From assembly GCA_945887955.1 (NCBI GenBank), contig CAMCZO010000005.1, positions 1 through 64,000 on the forward strand: DNA of 64,000 nucleotides, given 5' to 3'. This stretch comes from Chitinophaga pinensis (lineage in GTDB: Bacteria; Bacteroidota; Bacteroidia; B-17B0; Aurantibacillaceae). Each line of letters starts with the position of its first letter. Positions within the stretch are counted from its first letter, which is position 1. A program made the translations under genes and the position numbers. A model generated the notes under the pieces. It was given only the letters and a program-made list of their open reading frames with translations. It did no database searches and was not told where the DNA came from. Below, piece by piece: positions 46,630 to 55,176 of the stretch.

Positions 46630-47154
46630 TTAAATCGATTGAACAATTTTAATTGCTTCATTTAATCGACTATCATCAAATCCTTTTACAATAAAATAAG
46701 GCAAGCCTGTTTTTTTAATTTCATCTTCATTCAGTTTAAAAATTAGTTCTCTATTAAATTTATTTTGCCTTTGATTATCTGCTTGCCAAGGTAAATCATT
46801 GTTTGTGAGCAAAAAGCAATTGTAGTCACTTTTACTAATTTGATCATAAATAAAAGTGGGTACTTTTTTAAATTCAAGTTCAGCCCATATTTTTATTGTA
46901 ATTATTGAAGTGTCACAAAATAAAAGCTGATTTGCCTTTGAGGCATAATCTTTTTCAAGTTCAATTTGTTTTTTTGCAATTTTAATTAAATCAGAAAGCG
47001 CGTAATTAGAACTATTAAAATTATTAAAATATTCTCTTGCATATTCAGGCACCCAAATAGTATTAAAATGTTTTGCTAATCTTTCGCAAAGCCAAGATTT
47101 TCCGGTACTTTCAGCACCAATAATTGCTATTTTTTTTAAGTTGTTTTTTTCCAT
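46630..47154 (-). CDS. NadR-like ribosylnicotinamide kinase (AAA ATPase)
   Basis: A 174-residue P-loop kinase matching the C-terminal domain of NadR. 'KIAIIGAESTGKSWLCERLAKHF' holds Walker A; 'WVPEYAREYF' , 'LLFCDTSIITIKIW' and 'NDLPWQADNQRQNK' are characteristic. It phosphorylates nicotinamide riboside to NMN and so traps it after uptake. The NMN adenylyltransferase and repressor domains of E. coli NadR are absent. The frame runs 60 bases further upstream, but that part overlaps pnuC in a hydrophobic, non-homologous run, so ATG 47154 is used; it overlaps the pnuC end by 19 bases. Confidence 0.87.
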   Translation of the reverse strand: MEKNNLKKIAIIGAESTGKSWLCERLAKHFNTIWVPEYAREYFNNFNSSNYALSDLIKIAKKQIELEKDYASKANQLLFCDTSIITIKIWAELEFKKVPTFIYDQISKSDYNCFLLTNNDLPWQADNQRQNKFNRELIFKLNEDEIKKTGLPYFIVKGFDDSRLNEAIKIVQSI

Positions 47155-47678
47155 TTTATCCAACCATAACAAGCCATTACTGCAAATAAAAAATATAACA
47201 AAGCAAATGGCCACATATTTTTAATGCCATATAATAATACATAAGAGATATCAATTAAAATCCAGACAAGCCAATTTTCAAGCCATTTTTTAGTCATTAT
47301 AAAAGTGTTGGTTAAGCTGGCTGCAGTAAGAATTGCGTCGAACAAGGGTTTATCGCCGCCAAAATAAATTAATAAATAATAATACACAATGGCTTGTATT
47401 ACTGTGATAACAAGAAGTAAAGGGATTAATTTAGAGTCAATATGTTTTGTAACGAACGATTCATCTTTCTTTTTGTTCCAATACAACCAACCATAAACAC
47501 TGGCGAAAAAATAAAACACCTGTAAGGTCATATCGCCAAACAAATGCTGGCGATAAAATTCAATTACCGAAGCAATTACAGCAACCAAAGAAATTGGCCA
47601 ACAAAGAATATTCTGTTTTACAGTAAACCAAACTCCAGCTACCCCAAATATAAAAGCAAGAATGCCAAGACCTGTCAT
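47136..47678 (-). CDS. pnuC: PnuC-family nicotinamide riboside transporter
   Basis: A 180-residue membrane protein with about seven helices and the PnuC pattern: 'FGVAGVWFTVKQNILCWPISLVAVI', 'FFASVYGWLYWNKKK' and 'WILIDISYVLLYGIKNMWPFALLYFLFAVMACYGWIKWKK' (read in parts). PnuC carries nicotinamide riboside by facilitated diffusion, driven by the intracellular kinase encoded directly downstream (19-base overlap). Family members PnuT and PnuX carry thiamine or riboflavin; the ThiE-like gene ending exactly at the pnuC start leaves thiamine as an alternative, but the NadR-type kinase favours nicotinamide riboside. Confidence 0.87.
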   Translation of the reverse strand: MTGLGILAFIFGVAGVWFTVKQNILCWPISLVAVIASVIEFYRQHLFGDMTLQVFYFFASVYGWLYWNKKKDESFVTKHIDSKLIPLLLVITVIQAIVYYYLLIYFGGDKPLFDAILTAASLTNTFIMTKKWLENWLVWILIDISYVLLYGIKNMWPFALLYFLFAVMACYGWIKWKKTT

Positions 47679-48311
47679 CTAATTAATTTCAATACCAAGC
47701 TCTTTCATTTTCTTAATTATTTTTATAAAATTTCCTAAAGGATCTGTTGCTTTCCAGATGTAGGAATTAAAAGCAATTCCATGAAAACCTAATTGATGAG
47801 TTGTTTCAATATTTTTTTCTGAAGTACCGCCTTTAGCAACTAAATTTTTCCCACAGCTTTTAATGGCTGCCAAGAGGCTTTCTTCATAAAAGCCACTGAA
47901 TAATTTACCAGTCAAATTATTATACATTGTGCCAATTAAACAATAATTAAAATCATGATTTTCTGTCAAATAAACTTGTTGAATTCTAGAATAAGATCGA
48001 CTTTTATGAAAATTCGTATATTTTAGTTTAAGTCTTAACCTTACAAGCCAATATTCCCAATGATTAGATAAATGTATGCTGCCCAAGTGAATTCCTTTTA
48101 AATTAAATTTTAAAGCTAATTTATGATGAGAGTGAAGAACAATTCGGTTATGAAAGTGTTTGGGTATGCTGTTGATATAGTCTTGAATTTGAAGAGTTGT
48201 ATGTTTTGACTTTCTTATGTGTAAGGTATTCAAGCCATTTTCAAACATTTTTACTACAATGTCTTGTTCTAATGGCATATCTTTTGAAGGAGTAATAACA
48301 ATTAATTTCAT
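47679..48311 (-). CDS. Thiamine phosphate synthase-like (ThiE/TenI family) protein
   Basis: A 210-residue TIM-barrel protein of the ThiE/TenI family: 'LIVITPSKDMPLEQDIVVKMFENGLNTLHIRKSKHT' (parts), 'GIHLGSIHLS', 'CLIGTMYNNLTGKLFSG' and 'LVAKGGTSEKNIETTHQLGFHGIAFNSYIW'. The 'NDR' substrate segment of true ThiE is missing (here 'VLHSHHKLALKF') and the phosphate loop differs, so it may be TenI-like or have a changed substrate. Such second ThiE-like copies are common in Bacteroidota. Its stop abuts the pnuC ATG with no gap, and it follows the GGGP synthase gene by 11 bases. Confidence 0.78.
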   Translation of the reverse strand: MKLIVITPSKDMPLEQDIVVKMFENGLNTLHIRKSKHTTLQIQDYINSIPKHFHNRIVLHSHHKLALKFNLKGIHLGSIHLSNHWEYWLVRLRLKLKYTNFHKSRSYSRIQQVYLTENHDFNYCLIGTMYNNLTGKLFSGFYEESLLAAIKSCGKNLVAKGGTSEKNIETTHQLGFHGIAFNSYIWKATDPLGNFIKIIKKMKELGIEIN

Positions 48312-48322
48312 TTTTTAAGATT

Positions 48323-49039
48323 TTAAAAAAGCAAACTTATTTTATTTAATAAAGATATGTTTTTTTCCAGTGCATTTCCAACTACTATTATATTTGCACC
48401 AGAACTAATAGCCTGCTTGGCTTTATTTATAGAGTCAATTCCACCTCCAACTAAAATAGGAAGTGATGTTTTTAGTTTTATTTGTTTTACTAATGCACTC
48501 GAAATTGGATTTTTTGAACCACTACCAGCTTCTAAATAAATTAATTTAAAACCCAAAAGTTCAGCAGTAATTGCTGTATTAATTATTTCTTTTTTATTTT
48601 TGGGATTTAATGGTTTTGTTTTTGTTATTTTTTGAATGCTAGAAACACAGGTGTTATTAATTAATAAATAAGCCATTGGAGCCGATTCTAATTTCATTTT
48701 TTTTATTAGAGGCGCCATTAATAATTGTTTGGTTATTAAATAATCAGGATTTGTACCCGAGATTAAGCTAGGTAAAAATAACCCATCGGCATCTTTTGTA
48801 AGTTGAGTTTCATCTCCAGGAAAAAGGATTATGGGAATATTAGAATGTTTTTTTATGGCTAAAACGGTAGTTTTAATATTACCTTTTTCAAGAATACTTC
48901 CGCCCACTAAAAAACAAAAAACAGAGCGTTGATTGCATAATTTTATTAAATCTAAATTAAATTTATCGGGATCGATAAGAACAGCTAAAAGAGGCTTTTT
49001 AGTCTCTGTAACGGATTTAATAAGCAAACTAAACTTCAT
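48323..49039 (-). CDS. Geranylgeranylglyceryl/heptaprenylglyceryl phosphate synthase (PcrB/GGGPS)
   Basis: A 238-residue TIM barrel of the GGGPS family. 'LLAVLIDPDKF' (Asp binding Mg and glycerol-1-phosphate), 'FLVGGSILEKG', 'IILFPGDETQLTKDADGLFLPSLISG', 'YLEAGSGSKNPIS' and 'ILVGGGIDSINKAKQAISSGANIIVVGNALEK' are the signature segments (read in parts). The enzyme joins glycerol-1-phosphate to a polyprenyl diphosphate, the first ether-lipid step of archaea; a Bacteroidota branch has this activity. ATG 49039 is used because the frame's TTG at 49042 lies just before it. It overlaps the end of the phosphopantetheinyl transferase gene by 11 bases. Confidence 0.87.
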   Translation of the reverse strand: MKFSLLIKSVTETKKPLLAVLIDPDKFNLDLIKLCNQRSVFCFLVGGSILEKGNIKTTVLAIKKHSNIPIILFPGDETQLTKDADGLFLPSLISGTNPDYLITKQLLMAPLIKKMKLESAPMAYLLINNTCVSSIQKITKTKPLNPKNKKEIINTAITAELLGFKLIYLEAGSGSKNPISSALVKQIKLKTSLPILVGGGIDSINKAKQAISSGANIIVVGNALEKNISLLNKISLLF

Positions 49040-49601
49040 CAATACTATAAACTAAAATATAATCTTCTATTTTCTCTTTTTTTAAAAGATATCTTGTCTT
49101 TTTTTTACCAATTTCAATTCGGCCATAAAAAGTATTATTTAAAAAATCTTCAACAAACAAATTTTTTATAAAGTCAATATTTTTTAACCCATAAAGTTTA
49201 AATAAAGTTTCTTTACTCGACCAATAGGTAATTAATTTTTCAACATCGTTATTCGCAAAATTAAGTTCATGCTCGTTTAAATATTTGTGTTTAATTTTTA
49301 AAACTTTATTTCTAATTAATTCAATGTCTATTCCGCTTACTGCTTTTTTATTTATAATTATTGCCAATTTATCATAAGAGTGAGAAATTGAAATATGTTC
49401 TGTTCGATTATTTAAGAATGGTTTATTTTCAGGTGTATATAAAAGTTCAAATGCAGTAGAATTAAGTAAATGCTCTATAACCCATTTAGCTCCTGCTTTC
49501 TCAATTTCACGCCTTGTTAAATTTATTTTATTTAACGAGAACATCTTTAGGTCAAGAATTCCAATGGTAGAATCTTCATTTATTTTTTTTAAACTTAACA
49601 C
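49029..49601 (-). CDS. 4'-phosphopantetheinyl transferase superfamily protein
   Basis: A 190-residue Sfp-type transferase. The motifs 'ISISHSYDKLAIII', 'SGIDIELIRNKV' (Mg-binding D and E) and 'LITYWSSKETLFKLYG' (WSxKE) are all present. It attaches phosphopantetheine from CoA to a carrier protein, activating acyl- or peptidyl-carrier domains. The start is GTG at 49601, supported by the 'LKKINEDSTIGI' opening typical of Bacteroidota homologues and by the -7 element 22 bases upstream. First gene of the five-gene minus operon; no carrier protein is adjacent. Confidence 0.88.
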   Translation of the reverse strand: MLSLKKINEDSTIGILDLKMFSLNKINLTRREIEKAGAKWVIEHLLNSTAFELLYTPENKPFLNNRTEHISISHSYDKLAIIINKKAVSGIDIELIRNKVLKIKHKYLNEHELNFANNDVEKLITYWSSKETLFKLYGLKNIDFIKNLFVEDFLNNTFYGRIEIGKKKTRYLLKKEKIEDYILVYSIDEV

Positions 49602-49612
49602 TAATTAATTTG

Positions 49613-49643
49613 TTGAGTTTTACAAACATATAACTTATCTTTG
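49613..49643 (+). promoter_or_regulatory. Bacteroidota-type promoter of ahcY
   Basis: TTG (49613-49615, preceded by TTTG), 20 bases, then TATCTTTG (49636-49643). This matches the consensus and leaves a leader of about 20-25 bases before the ATG at 49672. It overlaps the opposing -7 candidate of the phosphopantetheinyl transferase operon. Confidence 0.7.
49623..49630 (-). promoter_or_regulatory. Candidate -7 element of the PPTase operon
   Basis: On the minus strand this is TATGTTTG, a full TAnnTTTG match, 22 bases upstream of the GTG start at 49601. A -33 element is not clear. It lies inside the opposing ahcY promoter, so the two may interfere. Confidence 0.35.
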
Positions 49644-49671
49644 TAATCTTTAAAAATAAAATATAAATAAC

Positions 49672-50988
49672 ATGTCAACAACCAAAACAAATTATAGTAA
49701 GTTTAAAGTTAAAGATATTTCTTTGGCTGAATGGGGTCGTAAAGAAATAAAATTAGCTGAAGAAGAGATGCCAGGATTAATGGCACTAAGACAAGAGTTT
49801 GGACAAACTAAACCATTAAAAGGAGCAAGAATTGCCGGCTGTTTACACATGACAATTCAAACAGCTGTGCTTATCGAGACTTTAAAAGAATTAGGTGCCG
49901 AAGTAACCTGGAGTTCATGTAATATTTTTTCTACTCAAGACCATGCCGCCGCTGCTATTGCCGCTGCAGGTATTCAGGTTTATGCATGGAAAGGAATGAC
50001 CGCCGAAGAATTTGATTGGTGTATTGAGCAAACATTATGGTTTGGAGAAGATCGTTTGCCTTTAAATATGATTTTAGATGATGGTGGCGATTTAACAAAT
50101 ATGGTTTTTGATCACAATCCAGAATTAGCTGCCGGAATTAGAGGCTTATCAGAAGAAACAACTACTGGTGTTCATCGTTTATATGAGCGAATGAAAAACG
50201 GAACTTTAATGTTGCCAGCTATTAATGTGAACGATTCGGTTACAAAATCTAAATTTGATAATAAATATGGCTGTAGAGAGTCATTGGTTGATGCTATTCG
50301 CAGAGCAACAGATATTATGATGGCAGGAAAGGTTGCTTTAGTTGCTGGATATGGTGATGTTGGAAAAGGTTCAGCGCAATCGTTATCATCGCAAGGGGTT
50401 CGTGTAATTGTTACCGAAATTGATCCTATTTGCGCATTGCAAGCCGCAATGGATGGATACCAAGTTCAAAAAATGGATAATGCAGTTAAAATTGCTGATA
50501 TTATTGTGACTACTACGGGTAATAAAGATATTGTTGTTGGCCGTCATTTTGAAAACATGAAACATGGTGCCATTGTTTGTAATATTGGCCATTTTGATAC
50601 TGAAATTGACATGGCTTGGTTAAATAAAACACATGGATCTTCTAAAGATACCATTAAGCCTCAAGTTGATAAATATACCATCAACGGAAAAGATATTATT
50701 GTTTTAGCAGAAGGACGCTTGGTTAATTTGGGATGTGCTACTGGTCACCCAAGTTTTGTTATGAGTAATTCATTTACAAATCAAACTTTAGCTCAATTAG
50801 AACTATGGACAAATACTTCTGCTTATGAGAAAAAGGTTTATGTTTTACCAAAAATTTTAGATGAGAAAGTAGCTCGTTTACATTTAGCTAAAATTGGCGT
50901 TGAATTAGATACTCTTAATAAAGATCAAGCAGATTATATTGGCGTAAAAATAGAAGGGCCGTTTAAAGGAGAGGCTTATCGCTATTAA
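49672..50988 (+). CDS. ahcY: Adenosylhomocysteinase
   Basis: A 438-residue S-adenosylhomocysteine hydrolase. '[25 protein letters not shown]' , '[18 protein letters not shown]', '[12 protein letters not shown]', '[19 protein letters not shown]' and the NAD loop '[15 protein letters not shown]' are the conserved segments (in parts); the C-terminal '[18 protein letters not shown]' completes the active site of the neighbouring subunit. It splits S-adenosylhomocysteine into adenosine and homocysteine, keeping methyltransferases free of inhibition. Single gene with its own promoter and terminator. Confidence 0.98.
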   Translation: MSTTKTNYSKFKVKDISLAEWGRKEIKLAEEEMPGLMALRQEFGQTKPLKGARIAGCLHMTIQTAVLIETLKELGAEVTWSSCNIFSTQDHAAAAIAAAGIQVYAWKGMTAEEFDWCIEQTLWFGEDRLPLNMILDDGGDLTNMVFDHNPELAAGIRGLSEETTTGVHRLYERMKNGTLMLPAINVNDSVTKSKFDNKYGCRESLVDAIRRATDIMMAGKVALVAGYGDVGKGSAQSLSSQGVRVIVTEIDPICALQAAMDGYQVQKMDNAVKIADIIVTTTGNKDIVVGRHFENMKHGAIVCNIGHFDTEIDMAWLNKTHGSSKDTIKPQVDKYTINGKDIIVLAEGRLVNLGCATGHPSFVMSNSFTNQTLAQLELWTNTSAYEKKVYVLPKILDEKVARLHLAKIGVELDTLNKDQADYIGVKIEGPFKGEAYRY

Positions 50989-51006
50989 TTCAAGAATAAA
51001 TTTAAT

Positions 51007-51038
51007 AAAAAACCTCAGCATTTAGTTGCGGTTTTTTT
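51007..51038 (+). terminator. Rho-independent terminator of ahcY
   Basis: AAAAAACC (51007-51014) pairs with GGTTTTTT (51030-51037) with an imperfect inner stem, followed by TT. It lies 18 bases after the ahcY stop. The A-rich 5' arm also makes it work on the minus strand, where the metallophosphoesterase gene ends at 51092. Confidence 0.75.
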
Positions 51039-51091
51039 ATTTAAGAAAAGGTTTTATAGTTTATTGAAGGTATTATTGAGAATAAAACAAC

Positions 51092-52345
51092 TTAGGTTTT
51101 TTGCAACTCAATAACAGTAATCTCAGGCCAAATACCTAATCTGCCGGGATAGCCTAAAAACCCTAGGCCTCTATTTACATATAAGTATTGACTGCCTTTC
51201 TTATATAAGCCGGCCCAATTTTTATAAATATATTGAACAGGGCTCCATTTAAATCCTGGAATTTCTATACCAAATTGCATTCCATGAGTGTGACCGCTTA
51301 AGGTTAAATCTATGTCATTGTATTTTGATTCTTTTAAAACTTGATAATCCCAATGAGAAGGATCGTGTGATAATAAAATTTTAAATGGATAGGACTCTGT
51401 TCCTGCATGAGCATTTTCAAGCTTACCATATTTAGGAAATCTAAGATTACCCCCCCAGTTTTCGACTCCTAATAAAGCAATTTTTTGCCCGTTTTTTTCA
51501 ATAGAAACATTTTCATTCATCAATAAACGCCATCCACATTCAGCATGAATATTTTTTAAGTTATTTAAATTTTCTTTTTTTGCTTCGGAGCTTTCCCATA
51601 CTTTATAATCGCCATAATCGTGATTTCCTAAACAGGAGTATACCCCAAAAGGCGCTTTTAACATTTTAAAAGCTTCAATATATGGCTTCGTTTCAGCGGC
51701 TTCGTTATTTACCAAATCGCCAGTAAATAAAATAACATCTGGTTTTTGTTCTAAGCTAAGATTAAAAGCCTTTATTAAAGGGTCGGCATTCATAAAACTC
51801 CCACAATGTATGTCGGACAATTGAACAATTTTAAACCCAATAAATTCGTCTGGTAAATTTGGAAACGAAATATTTACTTTATGAATTTTGTATTTATATG
51901 CGCCACGAACAATGCCATAAATAAAGCCAATAGCCGGAATAACAGTAAAAACAATGGCCAGTTGACTAAAAAATTTTAAACGACTTATCCCTTCGTTTGA
52001 ACCTATGGTAGAAGTGATTTCGCTTTTTTTAAATAAAGAGATAAGCCATTTAAACAAACGGATTAAATCGTCAACAATTAAAAAAGTACAGCCAATTAAT
52101 TTACACAATAAAATAATTAAGAAAACCGAACAAATAAAGCGAAAAAAGTTATTCCATTGGGGAGGAGGGTAAAACAAAGAAACCAGGCCAATGAATAGAC
52201 TTATCCCCATTAAAAAGTAAGTACCTAATAATATAATGGATTTTTTATTTTGAGAAAAATCTTGAATAAAAGTTTTTACCGCTTGAAAGAAATAAAATTC
52301 AATAAAAGCAATAAATAGAAAAACAAGTAGGAACCGCAAAAACAT
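51092..52345 (-). CDS. Membrane-anchored metallophosphoesterase (YkuE-like)
   Basis: A 417-residue protein. Four hydrophobic segments (about 1-20, 37-57, 67-93 and 128-148) precede a calcineurin-type phosphoesterase domain with 'VQLSDIHCGSF', 'VILFTGDLVNNEA', 'YSCLGNHDYGDY', 'ILLSHDPSHWD' and 'LTLSGHTHGMQFG'. The metal ligands are complete. The catalytic domain follows the last helix and is probably on the outer side, as in YkuE, a reported UDP-2,3-diacylglucosamine/lipid phosphatase relative; the substrate here is unknown. The frame continues to a TTG at 52354, but the ATG at 52345 is a better start. Divergent from the ligase gene. Confidence 0.9.
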   Translation of the reverse strand: MFLRFLLVFLFIAFIEFYFFQAVKTFIQDFSQNKKSIILLGTYFLMGISLFIGLVSLFYPPPQWNNFFRFICSVFLIILLCKLIGCTFLIVDDLIRLFKWLISLFKKSEITSTIGSNEGISRLKFFSQLAIVFTVIPAIGFIYGIVRGAYKYKIHKVNISFPNLPDEFIGFKIVQLSDIHCGSFMNADPLIKAFNLSLEQKPDVILFTGDLVNNEAAETKPYIEAFKMLKAPFGVYSCLGNHDYGDYKVWESSEAKKENLNNLKNIHAECGWRLLMNENVSIEKNGQKIALLGVENWGGNLRFPKYGKLENAHAGTESYPFKILLSHDPSHWDYQVLKESKYNDIDLTLSGHTHGMQFGIEIPGFKWSPVQYIYKNWAGLYKKGSQYLYVNRGLGFLGYPGRLGIWPEITVIELQKT

Positions 52346-52417
52346 CAAGAACAAATTTACAAAATTATAGACAAATCGTATTTACAAATCAATGTTAATT
52401 AATTCCAAAATTAATAG

Positions 52418-52447
52418 TTTGTTAATTAAAGGTTTCGCTTACTTTTG
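52418..52447 (+). promoter_or_regulatory. Bacteroidota-type promoter of the tandem ligase gene
   Basis: TTTG (52418-52421), 18 bases, then TACTTTTG (52440-52447). Both elements match consensus; spacing is one base shorter than usual. The leader before the ATG at 52480 is about 25 bases. Confidence 0.65.
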
Positions 52448-52479
52448 AAGATGAAAATAAAATTACAATTGATCTCATC

Positions 52480-55176
52480 ATGACAAAAAAAATAAATATT
52501 GGAATTATTTTTGGAGGTCAAAGCAAAGAGCGTGAAATTTCATTTGCTGGCGGAAGAACCGTATATGACAATTTGAATAAATTTTTATTTCATGCGGTTC
52601 CAATTTTTGTAGATAGTTTCGGAAATTTTATTGAACTTAATTGGGAATTTATTTATAAAGGGACTATTCGTGATTTTTATCCACCCGTAGAAGCTTTGCC
52701 AATTAAGAATTCGTTTCAGTTGTACGCCGAAAATTTAGGAGATTTAAACGTTGCTGAGCAGGAGCAGCTTATTTCAAAAATTGGCTATAAACTTAGTATA
52801 ACAGATTTAAAACAAAAAATAGATTTTGCTTTTTTATGTTTACACGGGCCTTATGGCGAAGATGGGCGAATTCAAGGGCTGTTTGAATTTAATCAAATAC
52901 CCTATAGCGGTTCAGGGATTTTAGCATCAGCTATTGGCATTGATAAAGGAATACAAAAAGAAATGATGGTAGGTCGGGGATTTAATAGCCCAAATTATAT
53001 TATTATTAAAAGAAAAGATTGGATTGAAGGAGGAGAAGCAAAGCCTTTCGAATTAGTAAAAGAAAAGATTGGATTTCCTTGCGTAGTAAAGCCAGCCAAT
53101 CAGGGATCAAGCATTGGTGTTAGTATATTAAATACCGAAAATGAATTTGAGTTTATGTCCGCGGTTGAAAAAGCATTATTTACCCGCTGGATAGACGCTT
53201 CACAATGGCAGGGTTTTTCGGACGAAGAAAAAATTAATTATGTTAAGATTCTGGCTGATATTAAAGAGGGAATAGGAATGCCCATAGTGGTTAGCTATCC
53301 TCACGATTTGCAAGCCCCAATTATTAATGACCCAAATGCGTTGTTAGAATTTTTGAATACCAATTTAAAAACAGATGGATTTGTAGTTGAGAGTTTGGAT
53401 GGAGAAAGCACGGTTTTGGTAGAGGGATTTATTGAAGGAAAAGAATTTAGTTGTATTGTATTAGAGGACGAAAAAGGAATAGCCATTGCTTTGCCACCAA
53501 CCGAAATAATAAAAGGAAAAGAATTATTTGATTACCGAAGTAAATATTTGCCAGGACTATCTCGAAAGATTACACCAATTGATTTGCCCGACCTTCAAAT
53601 CGAAGCAATTCGGAAAGAATGTGAAAGATTATTTTATGAATTGCATTTTGATGTGTATGCCCGCATAGATGGTTTTTTAAGTATAGATGGAAAAATATTT
53701 TTAAACGATCCCAATACAACTAGTGGCATGATGCCTTCATCTTTCTTTTTTCATCAAGCCGCCGAAATAGGATTAAGCCCTTCACAATTTCTGACCTTTA
53801 TTATTCGCACCTCACTTTCGAAAAGGCTTGTTCAGTCTAAAGGGAATTCAAAATATAAAGCATTGTTGCATCAATTAGACGAACAAATTATTAAAGACAA
53901 GAAAGCAAGTGGCACAAAAAAAAGAGTAGCGGTTATTTTAGGTGGTTACTCTTCTGAAAGACATATTTCTGTTGAAAGCGGAAGAAATGTGTATGAAAAA
54001 TTAGCTTCGTCAGAAAAATATAAGCCATTTCCTGTTTTTTTAACCGGAAATAAAGATGAGCATCAACTATATCAAGTGCCAATTAATTTATTATTAAAAG
54101 ATAACGCAGATGATATAAAAGAAAAGTTAGAAAATTTTAAAATTCATGAGGTAATTAAAAACATTATGAGACAATGTTCGGCCATTACTTCTAAATATGC
54201 GTCTAACGAACATTCCGAAACACCCGAAATTTTATCATACGATCTTCTTAAACAAAAATCCGATTTGGTTTTTATTGCTTTACACGGAAGGCCGGGAGAA
54301 GACGGGGCTATTCAGCAAAAGTTAGAAGAGATTGGTTTACCATATAATGGATCTAATAAAGAAAGTTCATCTATTACTATAGATAAATATCGCACCAACG
54401 AAATATTAAAATCAAATGGTTTTTTAATTGCAGATCATCTTTTAATTTCAAAGCAAGATTGGTTAACAGATAAACAAAGATTTTTACCTCTATTACAAAA
54501 TCAAATTAAGTATCCTTTTATTGCTAAGCCTGTTGATGATGGATGTAGTAGTGCAGTTAAGAAAATAAATAATATTGAAGAGTTTGAAGCATTTTGTATA
54601 TTGTTATTTAGAGAGGTTGAAGAATTAGATTTAGCAGCGGCGAATATTTTACATATAAAATTAAAAGAAGAGTTTCCTCAAAAGCAAGTTGTTTTAGTAG
54701 AAGAATTAATTAGCAAAAAAGATGCAATTCATTTTATAGAAATTACAGGCGGGATGATTACTTCCTTTAATCTAGAAGCAGAAATTGTTTATGAAGTTTT
54801 CGAGGCATCTGAAGCTTTGGCTGACGGAGAAATTTTAACATTAGAAGAAAAATTTTTAGCAGGGCAAGGACAAAATATTACGCCAGCTCGATACGCAAAA
54901 GGACTTGATGATCGTCAAAAAATAAGCGAACAAGTAAAACAAACATTAGGAGCTGCTGCAAAAGTTTTGGGCATAAATGGATATTGCAGAATAGATGCTT
55001 TTGTGAGAGTGTATGCCGATTGCCGTGTTGAAATTATTTTTATTGAATTAAATTCTTTACCAGGAATGACACCAGCTACTTGTATTTTTCATCAAGCGGC
55101 AATTAATAATTACAAGCCCTATGAGTTTATTGACAAAATCTTAGATTTTGGAGAGAGGCGAATGGGTTTAAAATAA
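52480..55176 (+). CDS. ddl: Tandem D-alanine--D-alanine ligase (two ATP-grasp units)
   Basis: An 898-residue protein made of two Ddl-like halves. Unit 1 (about 1-455): 'IGIIFGGQSKEREISFAGG', 'LHGPYGEDGRIQGLFE', 'CVVKPANQGSSIGVSIL', and a changed metal segment 'NDPNTTSGMMPSS' (standard E-N-T-x-PGMT). Unit 2 (about 485-898): 'VAVILGGYSSERHISVESG', 'LHGRPGEDGAIQQKLEE', 'FIAKPVDDGCSSAVKKI' and a standard 'IELNSLPGMTPAT'. Ddl joins two D-alanines for peptidoglycan. Both units keep the HGxxGEDG and KPxxxG segments, but only unit 2 has the canonical E/N metal pair with LPGMT. About twice the length of ordinary Ddl. Divided roles (one catalytic, one regulatory or with another substrate) are inference. 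It has its own promoter; no cell-wall cluster surrounds it. Confidence 0.88.
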   Translation: MTKKINIGIIFGGQSKEREISFAGGRTVYDNLNKFLFHAVPIFVDSFGNFIELNWEFIYKGTIRDFYPPVEALPIKNSFQLYAENLGDLNVAEQEQLISKIGYKLSITDLKQKIDFAFLCLHGPYGEDGRIQGLFEFNQIPYSGSGILASAIGIDKGIQKEMMVGRGFNSPNYIIIKRKDWIEGGEAKPFELVKEKIGFPCVVKPANQGSSIGVSILNTENEFEFMSAVEKALFTRWIDASQWQGFSDEEKINYVKILADIKEGIGMPIVVSYPHDLQAPIINDPNALLEFLNTNLKTDGFVVESLDGESTVLVEGFIEGKEFSCIVLEDEKGIAIALPPTEIIKGKELFDYRSKYLPGLSRKITPIDLPDLQIEAIRKECERLFYELHFDVYARIDGFLSIDGKIFLNDPNTTSGMMPSSFFFHQAAEIGLSPSQFLTFIIRTSLSKRLVQSKGNSKYKALLHQLDEQIIKDKKASGTKKRVAVILGGYSSERHISVESGRNVYEKLASSEKYKPFPVFLTGNKDEHQLYQVPINLLLKDNADDIKEKLENFKIHEVIKNIMRQCSAITSKYASNEHSETPEILSYDLLKQKSDLVFIALHGRPGEDGAIQQKLEEIGLPYNGSNKESSSITIDKYRTNEILKSNGFLIADHLLISKQDWLTDKQRFLPLLQNQIKYPFIAKPVDDGCSSAVKKINNIEEFEAFCILLFREVEELDLAAANILHIKLKEEFPQKQVVLVEELISKKDAIHFIEITGGMITSFNLEAEIVYEVFEASEALADGEILTLEEKFLAGQGQNITPARYAKGLDDRQKISEQVKQTLGAAAKVLGINGYCRIDAFVRVYADCRVEIIFIELNSLPGMTPATCIFHQAAINNYKPYEFIDKILDFGERRMGLK

